A program made the position numbers and the translations under genes. From Kingdonia uniflora (Eukaryota; Streptophyta; Magnoliopsida; Ranunculales; Circaeasteraceae), in the NCBI GenBank assembly GCA_014058105.1, contig JACGCM010002537.1, positions 186,001-250,000 of the forward strand: 64,000 bases of DNA. Direction: 5' to 3'. Below, in pieces: positions 1 through 12,866 of the stretch. The notes below the pieces were generated by a model. The model had not been told where the DNA came from. It made no database searches and worked only from the letters and a program-made list of their open reading frames with translations. How positions within the stretch are numbered: position 1 is the first letter of the stretch; every line of letters starts with the position of its first letter.

Positions 1-860
1 ACAATTACTATCGTCATCTCCTTTGAATGCACTTCATCCGTGGAAAGTCTGTCTCGATTATGTACGACCAGGTCAGCAAAACTACTACGTATATATACTC
101 AAAAAAAATTATTTAACTTTGTGTAGCGAGTCTTGGCTCGCTCCAAGCGTCCCTCCAAATCTGATATGACACTGGTCAATGACTCTGTCAATTCTAACAA
201 TTTGCCCTGTTCAATCTTACTTTTCTCTTTATTATCGTTTAACTCCTATGCATTCCTTCGCATCACCAGCAACTCTTCCTCTTTTTCTGTAAAACCTCAT
301 CTACGTTATTTCTCCTGAAAAAAGAATTTTTCAACATTTCATCCCTTTTATTGAGAAATTCTTTTAACTCTTTTTCTTTGATTCGAGAAATATCAAACCT
401 ATCCATATTCTCTCTAACTCGTTCATTAGCTTTCCTTACGGCAGCACGAACATAAGCCAAATCTGCCTCCAATTCTTTTATTTGAGCATGGGCACGAACC
501 AATTCATCCTTAAGATTAACAGCTTCAACATCCCTCTGTTTCTTCTTCAATCTCTCTATAACCTCCGACTTACTACCGCGAAGACTTGACAGGTCGACCT
601 TCAGCTTCTCCACTCGTTCATTAAGATAATCACATTGATTCTAAGCACTCTAGAGACTAACTTCTTTTACCTTTATGGACTCACTCAGTTTCTTCACATC
701 ACTCTCGACGCTCGCCAAATTAGCTCGCACCTTAGCCAGTTCGACCTCCTTCGTCAATTCCTTCCTTTATTAATATACCCTGTTAGCTGCAACACTTCTG
801 CCTCTAACGATCTAAAATGATATTGCGCGGTATCCACCTCTTTGCACTCCCCCTTTATAT
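1..860 (-). pseudogene. Coiled-coil fragment of a Tat-type antisense gene (third family)
   Basis: On the minus strand, about 263-613 encodes a 116-residue heptad-rich, strongly charged segment (E/K/R/L-rich), with further pieces in other frames up to about 840. The piece near 800-840 reads VDTAQYHFRSLEAE, which lines up with AETAQYHIQALER in the last exon of the antisense gene of element A1 (near 9200). I therefore take this as a decayed last-exon fragment of the same kind of antisense gene from a different Tat-type element. No LTR or pol sequence of that element lies in the window, and the left end is cut by the window edge. The coiled coil is seen directly; the assignment rests on one short alignment and on the matching position and strand. 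Confidence 0.6.
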
Positions 861-1156
861 TTTTAAAGGAAAGTTGGGGTTAGGCAAGACCCTCACCAGA
901 GATTATATATATAAACAAGCATGAAAAAAGAAGCTGGCCTAATTACAATGGTTCTTATCTTGATTACATAAATTTGACAAAGCTAAAGGAAAAACTTGTA
1001 GGAAGAAAGGCTGATTGGGGAAGATGTACAAGTCTGAAACAATGGAAGCAGCTACCTTATTCTCCTCCTTGTAGTTGAATGAGTAAAAGAAGTACCAACA
1101 ATCTCTCTCAATCTATTTATCAGTTTAAGCTCAGTGATGCATTTTCATGGTGGCTT
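861..1156. other. No gene recognised
   Basis: AT-rich stretch with no supportable ORF, between the coiled-coil fragment and the LINE remnant. The part next to 1156 may be decayed 3' sequence of the minus-strand LINE remnant. Confidence 0.4.
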
Positions 1157-1700
1157 CTAGATATTGTCAAGAACTTTTTGAACATAAAAAGAGTCTATAA
1201 TAATGTCAATCAACATGAAACTTAAAGAAGTTGCAAGAGTCATACCCTGGAGTATAGATTTGATCTTCATCTCCACTTCCCTGTGATGAGGTTGAGAGAT
1301 CCCATTAAAAGCTATAATTGGAATCCCATTCTTCAACCTGAAAATGACCCCATAAACTAATATGCCATTACTTTTCTTACCATCACAGTTAAAGACAATC
1401 TGCATCAAAGAATTTGGAGTCCAGGCAGTAAGTGTTTTAGCTATAATCTCTGGTGCTATAGAAGTAATACTTCATCTTTCAAGGATTTCAGTTATTCTAC
1501 TGTCTGTTGTCAATTTGAAGGAGGATGATTTATACTTCCATATGAATTTGTTTAATAGTTGAGAGAGGTTCTCTTTTTTCTTTTTGGAAAAATCTGTTAT
1601 TTCTATCTATCCATAAATGGTAGACTGTAGTTGGTAAAGCAACTTTCAAGATCTTAATTACAGCAGGATGAAAGTTAGAGTACAGGATCCAGTCATTTCT
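1157..1700 (-). pseudogene. Non-LTR retrotransposon remnant: zf-RVT tail plus RNase H-like domain
   Basis: Read on the minus strand, 1700-1530 encodes a segment with VYHLWIDRNNRFFQ, typical of the region between reverse transcriptase and RNase H in plant LINE polyproteins. Then 1408-1157 encodes an RNase H-like (RVT_3) start. The FNCDG motif gives the first catalytic Asp, the Glu sits in HHREVEMK, and the next Asp in IDSFYVQKVL. The two parts are in order but in different frames and end in stops. A decayed stretch continues past 1157. The fragment is cut off at about 1700 by the LTR of element A1. Domain identity is fairly secure from motif order; the parent LINE family cannot be told. Confidence 0.65.
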
Positions 1701-1827
1701 ATTCAGAGGTTTTTCATGCAAAAATCACCTGTGTCATTTCTTACTTCCCATCAGAATATTATGGCAGTTTCATTGGTGTAATAGCGAATTCCAATCCATT
1801 TTGAGCTTATGGAATTTGGCCATTACA
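1700..1827 (+). repeat. 3' end of family A LTR (A1 5' LTR, truncated)
   Basis: Matches the last ~130 bp of the LTR at 14844-15438, including ATGCAAAAATCACCT and the end GGAATTTGGCCATTACA. Homology starts abruptly near 1700 at the edge of the LINE remnant. The end in CA followed directly by the leader fixes the right border. Confidence 0.85.
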
Positions 1828-1847
1828 TTTGGTGTCGTCTGTGGGAA
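1828..1847 (+). other. Primer binding site region of A1
   Basis: TTTGGTGTCGTCTGTGGGAA directly follows the LTR end. It differs by two changes from the TTGGCGCCGTCTGTGGGAA found in family B and common after the LTR in plant Tat/RIRE2-like elements. A tRNA-Arg primer is often given for this type, but I cannot verify the tRNA match here. Confidence 0.65.
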
Positions 1848-1899
1848 AGATTGTATTTCCATGATATCCTAAGGCATTCTTTCACTACAATTTTCAATC

Positions 1900-3180
1900 A
1901 TGGTTACTTCCAGGCAACCGGCTACAGGCACCCAGCTCAATATTTCAATAGAGTCGGGGCAACTTACAGAGTAACGGGTGAATCTCAACGCCAAAACAAA
2001 GAAACGCGCCGAGCTCAAACTTTAGTTAACTAAGGATCGAGAGCTCCGTGAGAAAGAGCTCGGCACATAACGAAAATTTTGCTTGGCAGTGCTCAAATGA
2101 CACGAAGACCAGATGACAATAATGTAGACTACCCTAGAGGCTCTGCAAAGTACTTAGCGGGCTCCTCCAACAAGAGGCTACGATCAGTTGCCAGAGACCT
2201 CCAATTTTTTTGTAAGGGAAAGATTGAGACCTCGAGGAGTTGCCAGTAAAGCTATTTTCAGGAATCTCCAGCACGAACCATAGCCCTCCATATATTTGGG
2301 GGGGGTGAAGTTCAGTCTGAAGCAAGTCGAGGTCACCGAATTTCTGTCCGTCAGGAAGAAGAACAGCGACCTCAACATCAAGTTTCAGCATGAGATCGTT
2401 TGAGTAAAGGTACTGGTACTTATCATCCACTACCTACTCTCCCAGCGATTCAGCCAACACGTCATTATGTTACGAAAGAGCATATGGACCAACGAATTAA
2501 GGAGTTGATTGAAGCCCAAGTTCTGGGTACTGCCGGCGACATCACAAAATTACAAGGAAGTCTGATTGCCAAAGAACTATTCGATATGGAAATACCGAAA
2601 GATTTTCCCTCTCTAAAAATTTATAAATACAAAGGTACTGACCCAAAAGAGCACATTCAATAGTACCGTGATTCATTGGGGTTATACTCCAACCTCAACT
2701 ACATCTTCTGTCGTTTATTCACCACAAGTCTATAGGCGGAACCACTCTGATGGTTCCACTATCTCCCTGAGGACTCTATATATACATTTGACCAGCTACA
2801 GAAATAGTTCATCAAACAGTCACACGGAGAGAAGCTCAAGACTTTTGCAAAAAAATAGTTGTTACAGCTTTCACCAACGTGCTCCAGCTCGACTGCAAGG
2901 CTAAAGAACACCTCTTCCTCAACAAACCTGCAACCTTGGACGATATGATTACCAAGGTCAATAGTTACGTCGACCTGGAGGGGATGATGTCTAAATGACA
3001 AAAATCTACTCTATATGTCCTCTCTACCAAAAGTCTATCTACAGATCGAAGCACTGAACCAAAGGAGGAACAGGGAGATCAGAAGCGCACCAAGGGTAAT
3101 ACTGGCTACTCTCAGAAAGGCAGTTCGCCGAACAAACCCATCCTCCCAAAGATGAACGTCCAAATTTTTTCTACTACTTT
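1900..3180 (+). pseudogene. gag pseudogene of A1
   Basis: The Gag capsid polyprotein packages element RNA in the cytoplasm. The start is the ATG at 1900 (MVTSRQPATG), which matches the ATG at 42718 in A3. The frame is lost repeatedly by stops and indels. Recognisable pieces are 2400-2663 (EHMDQRIKELIEAQVLGT, then FPSLKIYKYKGTDPKEHIQ) and the capsid region about 2668-3000, whose parts fall in two frames. The retrotransposon-gag helix pattern (KEHIQQYRD, then LFATSLQEE and EDSIYTFDQL types) is best seen by comparison with A3. It cannot yield a product as it stands. No clear zinc knuckle is left. Confidence 0.8.
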
Positions 3181-3433
3181 TGAAGAATAAGCTTTATCGT
3201 GTCTCTTAACCACTGGAACCATCGATAGTTGACCATATTGTTTGTATCATAAGGTAAACCATCATTCTACTAACAATTTCTATGCTTTACAGAGGTTGTT
3301 CGAGTAAATTTATAAAGAGAGACGGATGTACTAATATATTGTCGACCTGGAATCATGCAAAGATAACAGCTATAAGAAGCAGCTTGAAGTTATTAAAGCC
3401 AATGATCAAGCTGAGGAGAAGCATCTTTACCAT

Positions 3434-6400
3434 ATGCACCACAGCAACATGATCGAAATCAATCAGATCACCAATTCTAATAGATCCAAGCGCAAAAGAC
3501 TATCAGAATGCTCTGATCTCACACCTCAAGGCAAAGAAGCAAAGCTTCTTCTTAAGTCAAGCAATTGCCGACTTGGGATTTCATTCGAAGATGGTGATAC
3601 TATCCATGTGAAGTTTTCACATCATGATGCATTAGTAATAATGCTAAAAATGATGAAATTTGTCATACACATGATGATGATTGATACTAGAAGCGGTATT
3701 GAGATTCTATTTCAGAGCACTATCGACCAAATGGGTTTGGCCGACCAAGTTATTCAGAGTGAAACCGATATCAGTGGGTTTAATGGTTCTAGAAAATAAT
3801 AAGTGGGCAAGATCATCTTACCTATCAACGTAGGACCCGCCACCATCGACGTCGTCTTGTATATCATCAACACCAAATCTCGTTATTTTGGGATTTTGGG
3901 CCACTTTTGGATTCACAACATAGAGGCAATCGCTTCCACCTATCATCAGGTACTTCGATTCAAACACGATAATGGTATTTATGAGATCAGGGGTAGTCAG
4001 AAGCTTTCTCAAGCTTGTGAAAATACAGTCTTTGCTATCCTAGATACTTCTAACAGATTTGCTATATAGCAATTACAGGAAGCTGATCACCTCAATGATT
4101 AACCTTCTACGGAGGAGCCCACATAATATATCAACATTGATGGGCCTAGCAAAGGTACTTTTATCGGTACTAAGATGGTTCAGCATAAAAAAGATGTTCT
4201 CATTCTGCTTTTGCAACTAAATCGAGAAATTTTTTCGTGGTCATTCGAAGAAATGCCTGGGGTAAATCCAGCCAAGGCATGTCACAAGTTGGCCATTAAT
4301 ATCAACGCCACGGTGGTCAAACATAAGCAGCGACGACTGTCACCTCATCTTCGAAATGAGGTTAACACCGAGATCAAGAAATTGATCAAAGTGGGATTCA
4401 TTCGAGAAGTTATATCCAGACTAGATATCCAATATTGTCGTTGCCCTAAAGAAGAGCGGAAAAGTTTGAGTTTGCGTAGATTTTACCAATCTAAACAAAC
4501 ATACTATAAAGGACAGTTTCCCTTTTCCCAACATTCATAATATCCTCGATTCTACAGCAGGCCATGACCTCCTATCTATGATGGATGCTACTTCAGGATA
4601 CAATCAGATTTAGCTTTTGGAAGAAGACCAAGAAATGACAACTTTTATCAGTGAAAGAGGTCTTTATTGCTAAAAAGTTATGCCCTTCGGATGCAAAAAT
4701 GCAGGTGCCACATATCAACGGTTGATGAGTACTATGTTCGAAGGACATCTAGGAAAAGTTGTCGAAGTTTAAATCGACGATCTCTTTGTGCAAAGCGTAC
4801 AGTCAGCCAATCAAATCTCATATCTCAATACTATATTCAGCATTCTTCAATCTTACAGAATGCGTTCTAACCCTGATACATGTCAACTCGGGGTACATTT
4901 TGGCCAATTTCTATGCCACCTCATCAGCAATAAGGGGATTAAGGCTAGTCCAGATAAGATTCGGGCTCTCCTCAACATGCCTTCTCCAAAAACAACAAAA
5001 GACGTTCAGAAACTTGCCGGTAAGATTGCCGCTATCAACCGTTTCATTTCTAAATCTTTAGACCGCTGTCATTGGCTATTCCTATTACTCCATGGTTGTA
5101 CCAAACAAGGAAAAGTTCAGCCAAATGTAGAGGTCACATGGAAACTAGAATGCGAAGCAACTTTTCAGGATCCCAAAACCTATTTGGGGAGGTCTCCCAT
5201 AATAAGCACCCAGTAGATAATGAGGAACTGATTATCTACCTAGCAGTCACAGATACTTCACTCAGCTCGATTCTCATTTGCCTTGAAGGGAAAATTGAGA
5301 AACTAGTCTACTTCATCAGCAAAACCCTCACTCCAGCGGAAACGGGGTACTTTAAAATTAAAAAACTTCTTCTCACTCTTGTTTATACTTTATAGAAGCT
5401 CAAGCACTACTTCCAAGATCATTCAGTCAAAGTCATGACGAACTACCCACTTTGGGAAATTCTATCCAAGAAAGAAAAATCAAGAAGAGTGCAACAGTAG
5501 TCAGTCAGTTTGGGAGAGCATGATATCAGGTTCGAACAACATCATTCCGAAAAGGGTCAGGCCGTTGCCAATTTTCTCGTAGATTTTCCAGTAGAAGATC
5601 CCGAGTGGGAAGAGCATAACCCAGACGTTACAGAAGAAACTCCCAAAGATCCACCCCCAAACCATTTGACGAGCGAGCTGAATGGATTACGACAATAGGG
5701 TGGATACTTCTCACGGATGGATCAGCAGGACCCGTAGGGTCAGGAATCAGAATCGCATTGATTACCCCTTCCAAAGGTAGAATTGAGAAATCAATCCGCT
5801 TGGATTTTGAGGCTTTAAATAATGTCACTGAATATGAAGCTCTCATTCATGGACTCGACCTCACTCTTGAAATTGATGTCCCCAAACTCTCAGTTTACCC
5901 AGATTTACTACTCATCATTTACCATTACTTTGAGCAATATAAGAAGAATGGAAAGATGATCGAGCATGCAGCCCTCGTAGCAGATAAGATGAGCATGTTC
6001 GCGAAAGCAACTCTCAATTATCTTCCTCGAGGTAAAAGCAGACACGCCGATTCCTTGGCATATCTAGCTGGGGTCATGGGTACAAAGGCTCGATATCTCC
6101 AAATCGAAATCATTTCAACCCCCAACATTGATCACATTTAAGTATGCACGATCAACACTGGGGGCGGTAAAAAGGGAGACGGCGATTGATGAAAGCCTTT
6201 CTTAGCCTACCTCGGTGTTGACAACAGTTACAACAGACCACTTCTAGCAGATCCAAAAGGGCGCTGACAGTAGATCAACATCTCGAAGCGCTGCATAAAT
6301 CAAAATGGTATGCTATACCGCCTTTCCGTCATGGGGCCTTATCTCAAGTGCCTCTCCAAACCAAAAGTAGATGAAATGTTCCGTGAATTATATTAAGATA

Positions 6401-7436
6401 TTTGTGGCTTCTATGTCGCAGGTCGATCACTAGTAAACATAGCTATTACATAAGGAGTATTCTGGCTGGCATGCGCAAGCAAGCAAAGGAGTACTCACGC
6501 AGATGTGACACCTGCCAAAGACATGGACACATGATATGCGCCCCTGTACTCGAACTCCATGAAAGTAAGGTATTCTGGCCATTCAAAAGATGGGTACTTG
6601 ATCTCGTCGGTGAATTCCCCAACTCTCCAGGTAACCGCCGTCACCTACTCGTAGCTACCGATTATTTTTAAAAATGGGTAGAACCAGTTCCACTATGCCA
6701 AACCAGAAAAGAAGAGGTCATCTCTTTTATCTGGGAACATATTATCACTCAGTTTGGGTACCCCCATCTAATTCCTAATTATAACGGGCCCCAATTCGTT
6801 GGAGGAAAAATCGTAACCTTCCTTAACCAACACAATATCATCTACTCACCATCCAATCCTTAGTATCCTCAAGGCAATGGCCAAGCCGAAATCACCAACA
6901 AAACTATCGTGGAAGGACTACAAAAATGGCTTCACTCACAGAAAAAAGGGAAATGGGCTCGAGAACTACCTCATGTCTTATGGGCATATCGTACCACTCC
7001 TTGACAGTCAATTAGATGCACCCCATTCCACCTTGCCTATGGCACTGAGGCCGTTATTCCTTCTGAATACCATCATCCAGTTCGAGATCACGAGCTGACT
7101 AACGAGGAAAATAAGTTTGAATTGGCTTGCAACCTCAATAGGATCGATGAAAACAGGGAACGTGTCATCGCTAACCTAGGTCGATATCATCATATGCTAG
7201 CCAGATCGTACAACAGCTGATTCATAAACTGTATATTCCAAATCGATGATCCCGTCCTCAGAGATATTCCTCAACATCGTAAAGAGCTTCACGCTGGAAA
7301 ATTAGCCGATAATTGGGAGGGTCCATTTATTATCATAGGTCTTTCAGGCCTGGGATCATATTATCTCATAACATAAGAGGGAATCCCCATTTTAAATCCT
7401 TAGAATACTAGGCGACTAAAACGGTACTATCGTTAA
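3434..7436 (+). pseudogene. pol pseudogene of A1 (protease, RT, RNase H, second RNase H, integrase)
   Basis: Domains run in Ty3-gypsy order. Protease lies near 3680-3800 (IDTRSGIEILF: catalytic Asp kept, DTG altered to DTR). RT spans about 4300-5060; its YIDD box near 4770 has lost Tyr to a stop (VEV-stop-IDDLF). First RNase H is near 5190-5650. A second archaeal-like RNase H (about 5690-6140) shows NNVTEYEALIHGL. Integrase runs from the zinc-finger half CDTCQRHG (about 6500) to the core (first Asp in WVLDLVG; second Asp replaced in YNGPQF; third motif NGQAE) and ends LKRYYR-stop at 7434-7436. There is no chromodomain. Many stops and shifts make it dead. Confidence 0.88.
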
Positions 7437-7604
7437 GCATCTTACTACTCCATTTCCATTTCTCGCTTTGGTTTTCTTCAATTCCAAAAGTGAGATTTTC
7501 ATCTCCATCCAATGTAAATTATGAACGGATCAATGAAACTTCCAAGTTTTTCACAACATTTCTCTACTTACGTAGATTCGACTATATTCTATAGATTAAA
7601 GTAT
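7437..7604. other. Spacer between pol and tandem repeat of A1
   Basis: Short untranslated stretch with no gene. It is similar in A2 (20712-20869) and at the start of the corresponding region of A3. Confidence 0.6.
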
Positions 7605-8120
7605 AGATAATACTAGTTTTCAATCGATCTTATGCCAGTTAAATCAATGATAACACTTGGTTTGGCTGACTCTATTAAATCTCTGCGATTGAAATAAATG
7701 TAGAAACTTGTTTTATATCAAAGACTTTACCAAACATGAGATAGGGCAAAGGTAATAATACTATCCTTCATCTACTTCAATTTTTTTGGGACATTATACT
7801 AGTTAAATCAAGGAAAACACTTGGTTTGGCTGACTCTACTAAATCTCTGCGATTGAAACAAATGTAGAAAAAAAATTTATATCAATAACTCTAACAGGCA
7901 TAGAGATAAGGCAAAGGTAATACTAGCATTCATCTCTTTCAATATGTCTGCAACATTACAACAGTTAAATCAAGACTCACTTGGTTTGACTGACTCAACC
8001 CATCTCTGCGATTAGAACAAATTTAAAAACTTGTTTTATATCAAAGACCCCACCAGACATAAGATAAGGCAAAGGTCATACTAGCTTTTATTTATTTCAA
8101 TATGTCTACGATAGATACAA
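7605..8120 (+). repeat. Tandem repeat after pol, period ~163 bp, about three units (A1)
   Basis: The anchor AGTTAAATCAA recurs at 7637, 7801 and 7963, giving spacings of 164 and 162 bp. Each unit also holds CTTGGTTTGGCTGACTC, TCTCTGCGATT, a GATA/TAAGGCAAAGGT stretch and AATACTAGC. A2 has the same repeat at 160-bp spacing. A tandem block in the untranslated region is the hallmark described for Retand-type elements. Confidence 0.88.
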
Positions 8121-8129
8121 TTTATTTTC

Positions 8130-11100
8130 AAGTCACATTACAATAGATTCTTTTCTGCTGATGGGATGTCAGCCATGTTTTACCCTACAACAGGAGGTCA
8201 ATCAGAATTTAGTTCATGAGTTACAGCAACTCTGCCCCTATCTATCAGATCAGTAGGTCGAGGGCCCAAAATCATTTCCATGAAGGTCATACAGTTCCCT
8301 CAATTAATATTATCTCTACAAATGCATCCCTTATCAGAAAAACTCTTGAACAAGGTATCTCGTTCTAACTCAAGTCATTTTACTTTTTCTACAAAACACA
8401 CAATGGCCGAGCGTGATGCATGAGATACAACTGTCCTTGAAAAGTGAGATCTTACCTTCTCAAGGCGTGACTCCAAAATTGCATATAGTTTCTTCTGATG
8501 TGCCATTTCCCTTTCTGTCAAAGCATCAAAAGCTATATTCTCTTCTAATTTCTTGACAAATTTAGATGATTCAGCCTGATTAATGGCCTCTAATTCTGCC
8601 ACCTGGGTGCGAAGTCTTTCGATTTCTGCATTTAACTCTTCCCTGGCCGAAGTATCCTTTAACAAGTCATCTTTCTTCTTTATTAGAATTTCCTTTGCCC
8701 TGATTTCCACTTCCAAGACCTTCTCCCTGACAAGAGCAGCATCTAACTTGTGCTGGCATTCCCCTAAGTTTGCATTTTCTTTCTATACATGCCCCTGAAT
8801 TCGAGCTACGTCACCTTCCAACTCTCTAATTCGACCTGACAGGCTAACAATATCCCCTTGGACAAGAGAAACTTTAACATCATTTCTACTCCCCCTCGAG
8901 CGCTCTCCATCTTTGGCATTCTTGGTACGCATGTTGGCTTGCGCCAATTCAGTCTTCAATCGTGCCACCCTCTCATTTAACTCGTCACACTTTCGTTGTA
9001 TCCCTCAAAACTTTATATCCATGGCTGGTAGGGCTATATGCAAGTGTTCGACTGCAGCTTTCGAAGCCGATAGATTCTCTCAAGCTACCTTCAGCTTGTT
9101 ATCTTTTTAATTATTTTTTGTTTCAGTCGCTCCAGCTCGCTTCTATAATTTTGATGGTCAGTTCGAGATTGTCCCTCCGATCTTTCTAGCGCCTGAATAT
9201 GGTATTGAGCCGTTTCAGCCTACTTACTCTTTACCATCAGCGTGTCAATCCAACTTTGAAGCTTCGTGGCGTGTTCTTTTATCTATGCAAGCTCTTTTAG
9301 CCCTTTATCAATTTCAGCATCTTTCTCCTTGATCTTATGAGTGAGGTCGACAACAGTCTCGGTTGCCTCAACAAATTTGAAATATACCTTTACATACTGG
9401 TCTACTCTGTCCTTACTTGCCTCCCTCATCCTATCCAACTCCTCTGGAAATTCTTGATTACATTGAAGCGCCTCATCTTTGCGTGAGCGAACTAAATCCA
9501 ATTTGATCTGCACAATATAGATACATTATATACAGTTTGATTCAGAACACCCATCAACATGCATATATATATATCATATTTCTAAAAAAGATATCTGATT
9601 TCTAACATCTACCATGTCCAAACTACTTTTAGACTTAAAGTCGAAGTACAATCATAGATGGATGCTCCATGACATATATTTCGAAGTTTGAGATACATGC
9701 TTTTTATATGCTACTTTTTCTATAAACTTTGAATTTTCCTATGCACTATATTAACGTCATATCCTAAAATTGATAACAAGTTTTTGGTCTGCCTCTACGT
9801 TACATGTTGCCTTATTTACTTTGTAGCTTTACGTCAATATAGCATACAAGTCAAAAGGCCTGCTCTGATCTAACCTGAAGCTCCACTTGCGAAGACAACG
9901 AGGATGTGGAGATCTCTTTTTCCCTGGCATGCTCGGTCTCTAAATCTTTTATTCTGAGACTCATTTCTCTAAGTGCCTACAAGAGGGTTACAAAAAAAGG
10001 GCTCAACCTACAGAAGTCAATTCAATACACACAATCCAACAATTTATAAGACACTCCCAAAATACTCATACATATCATTTCTTTACCCTACCTTCTCATT
10101 CTCACCCTCTGGGAGTTCGGTGTCATCCCCTTGATTGTCTAGCACAGTCTGGCGGGAGACACCGTCTAGCCCATCAGCAACTCCAACCGCAACCTCTTCT
10201 ACTTCTTCATCATCTCCCACCTCAACATAGGTGTCTGCCTTAATGGCATCCACTTCATCCTCAAAATATCCCTTCACCATCAAGTAGCACCCAAGCCTTT
10301 CGCGCTCCGCCGCAACCTCCGCAAGATTCACTCTCACCTCCACTTGTAGATGGCCAATCACAACTTCATGGGAAGCCTTTAGGGCCTCCAGCTTCTTTGC
10401 TTCCTTGAGAGCATCAGCCTTCGCTCGAGCTACCTTGTTTTCAAGCTCGATCTTCACCTTCTTCATCTCGGATTTTTCCTCTTCAAATCTGAGCCAAATC
10501 CCCTTCACCAAACGAGCAACCTGCAAAACAAAAATCGACCTCAGCGTGAGCTCGAAACGCAATAAATATATATTTTACATGATCTAACATAAAGACATAC
10601 CATCTTGCTTATGTCCTCCTCTCAGTAAAGAGCCGCCAGCTTGGCTCTTTCCTCTACCTCTTTAAGATCGTCCTCTACAGTAAATTGCTCTTCAGATATC
10701 TTTTCCCCCCGACTTCCCCGAAGGTTCGATCCTTCTCCTTTTTTCTTTTACGTCGACCTCACCACTTCTAGAGGTACTAGAGGCCGACGGATGCCTCAGT
10801 ATCTATTTTTTCATAAATGTTTGAGCTAATTTGATAGACGTAATAGACTTCGGCTGAACTGAACTGTCTATTCCAGGGGTCTTGGCCAAATTGATTCGAC
10901 CTTACCCACTAGTTTCTCTCTTCTATCCATCATCAACACCCACCACATGCCTGGTCGATTGAGATTTCAAAACTTTTTTTGACTTACTCCCAACCCTTTT
11001 CTTTATGCTAAGGCCAAGTCCTTCCAAAGAAAACTCGAGCTCAACCTCTTCCTCAGCCACTTCGTCTAACAAAGAATCTTTCCTCCCCACCTGGGACTTC

Positions 11101-12496
11101 CGGCCTGCCATGCACAACATTTTTTATCAACAAAAGATCATCAATTCAAATATATCATTATTATACTCTATGCATCGTTATACTTATTTTGATTTACAGT
11201 TCTAAACAAAAGATCCAAAGGTTCTTCATCATCTCTCTGAAGGCAATTACCCTTCACCCATATTATGTTGTCGTTCCAGGCTCGACCTGCTAAATTCAGA
11301 TCGAAGAAGCGAGGACGAGTTGCGCTTGCACAGAAATATGCCCCACCACTGGCATGATAATTCTTCACCCCATAAAATTATAATACATCCTCAGGGGATA
11401 TCTTCCTCACTTTCCCCCATTCTCCCATTTTTTATTCAGATGGTTGCAAATACTTATTACTTCCCACATGTTCCCGTTCAATTTAACAAGACATGCCCCA
11501 ATCTAATTCATAATCTCCTTTGCCAAATTGGTAAGGGGAAGACTCTACCCGTACTCTAATTGAGATAGGTAACACAAAAAGCCCCTCTGAAAGGTCACTC
11601 TGAACACTCCCATCAAAATATTCCAACGAGATCGATTCATTTATGCCCCTATCTCATTTTTCCTCCTCCAAGTCGGCCAATAAATAAAAAAACTCCTCCC
11701 CTGTCACTACAGTGCACCCCCTAAATAGCCTACTGCCGTATTCTACGCAGTTACCCCATGTTACTCCTACAGCAGCCTTGGCTTTAATAATTCTTTAAAT
11801 GCATTCGACCCGGGAGGATAGGTCACCAAATTGCCAAGGAAACTAGAAATTTGTTCCAATCCTACTTCAACCTCACTATCAGACTCTACCGTCCGGCCAG
11901 AGGTCGACACCTCGTTAACAGGTAAATTATCCATCTCAATTACAATTCTACCGGCAAAGTTTTGATCCTACACAAATATCTCTCATGATCGACCTACATA
12001 CAGGTTCAGGTATCTATAATTATTTCATACACATTGATCATTCACATACAACATATCTTTCATACATTCTGAATATATGTCAAATTTCATAGATTGTTAT
12101 AAATGGTGATTTTTTTTAGGGATTTGCTTAAAATAGACTACAATTTGTAAAAAACACAAATATACAACACACGTCTCTACTAACCTTCAGTGTCAAAATG
12201 AGAATCCGCAGTAGCGCCAAGTCCTTCCCCCACAATGTTGTTGTATAGCTACCTACATGATTCAGTGCCTGCAACTCTTTTCGACTGTTGATCACCCTCA
12301 GATAAATCTTTACCAAATCCTTTATAATTTTTTCGCGCTTCTCTCTCTATGCTCTCTATATTTTCAGAAGTAGAAAAACGTTTGATTGATGAGGAAGAAG
12401 TACTATTTATTTTTTCTCTCTCTAACGGTTGGCAGTTATTGCACCTCACACGACCGTCCTCGGTTTAGGAACCGAGGCGTCTTTTCCACTATCCAT
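8130..12496 (-). pseudogene. Antisense ORF3 gene of A1 (spliced; Transposase_28-like domain plus coiled coil)
   Basis: Runs opposite to gag-pol. Exon 1 starts at ATG 12496 (MDSGKDASVP), is rich in Ser and basic residues, and ends at 12185 before GTTAGT. Exon 2 (about 11939-11190) carries a LPL/NLAKGI/MWDV/FYGIKN domain like the 'putative gypsy type transposon' family, then FFDLNLAGRAWND. Exon 3 has IKKRV and KEKRRR basic clusters. Exons 4-6 encode a long Glu/Lys coiled coil; the last exon ends near 8130 after a PPVVG...ADIPSAEK tail. Two splice sites kept in A2 are mutated: the exon 2 acceptor AG is AA (11940-11941), and the exon 2 donor GTAAGT is ATAAGT. There are also stops and a frameshift in exon 1. 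Function unknown. Confidence 0.75.
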
Positions 12497-12550
12497 GTCA
12501 GACGTCTTGTACCTTCTCAATAAAACTATCTTTCCATCATTACCCCTCCC

Positions 12551-12558
12551 CTTATATA
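12551..12558 (-). promoter_or_regulatory. TATA box of antisense ORF3 (A1)
   Basis: TATATAAG on the minus strand, about 55-60 bp upstream of the ORF3 ATG at 12496. A3 has TATAAAG at the same place (61402-61408). In A2 the site has decayed. Confidence 0.5.
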
Positions 12559-12866
12559 TTAATCTATTTTTCCCTCCTGTTTCCATATCTTTCTCTGACC
12601 CTCCCACACTCATGATGACTCACACTCACACGATATCAGATTTTTTTGAAGTTTTACACAAAAAACAAAACTTGAAGCTCCTGCATTTTTTTTGTTCTTG
12701 TTTCTTATACTTATAGTACTAATGACGTCATTTTCAAAGCAAACAAAATTTTCAAAGTTATTCAATTTTGTTTTATCAAATCAGCCTCAAACGGTATTTG
12801 CAACTATAGATGATCAAATTGACTTTCATCTTTTCTGTTAAATTCAACAAAAAAACTTATATTTAT

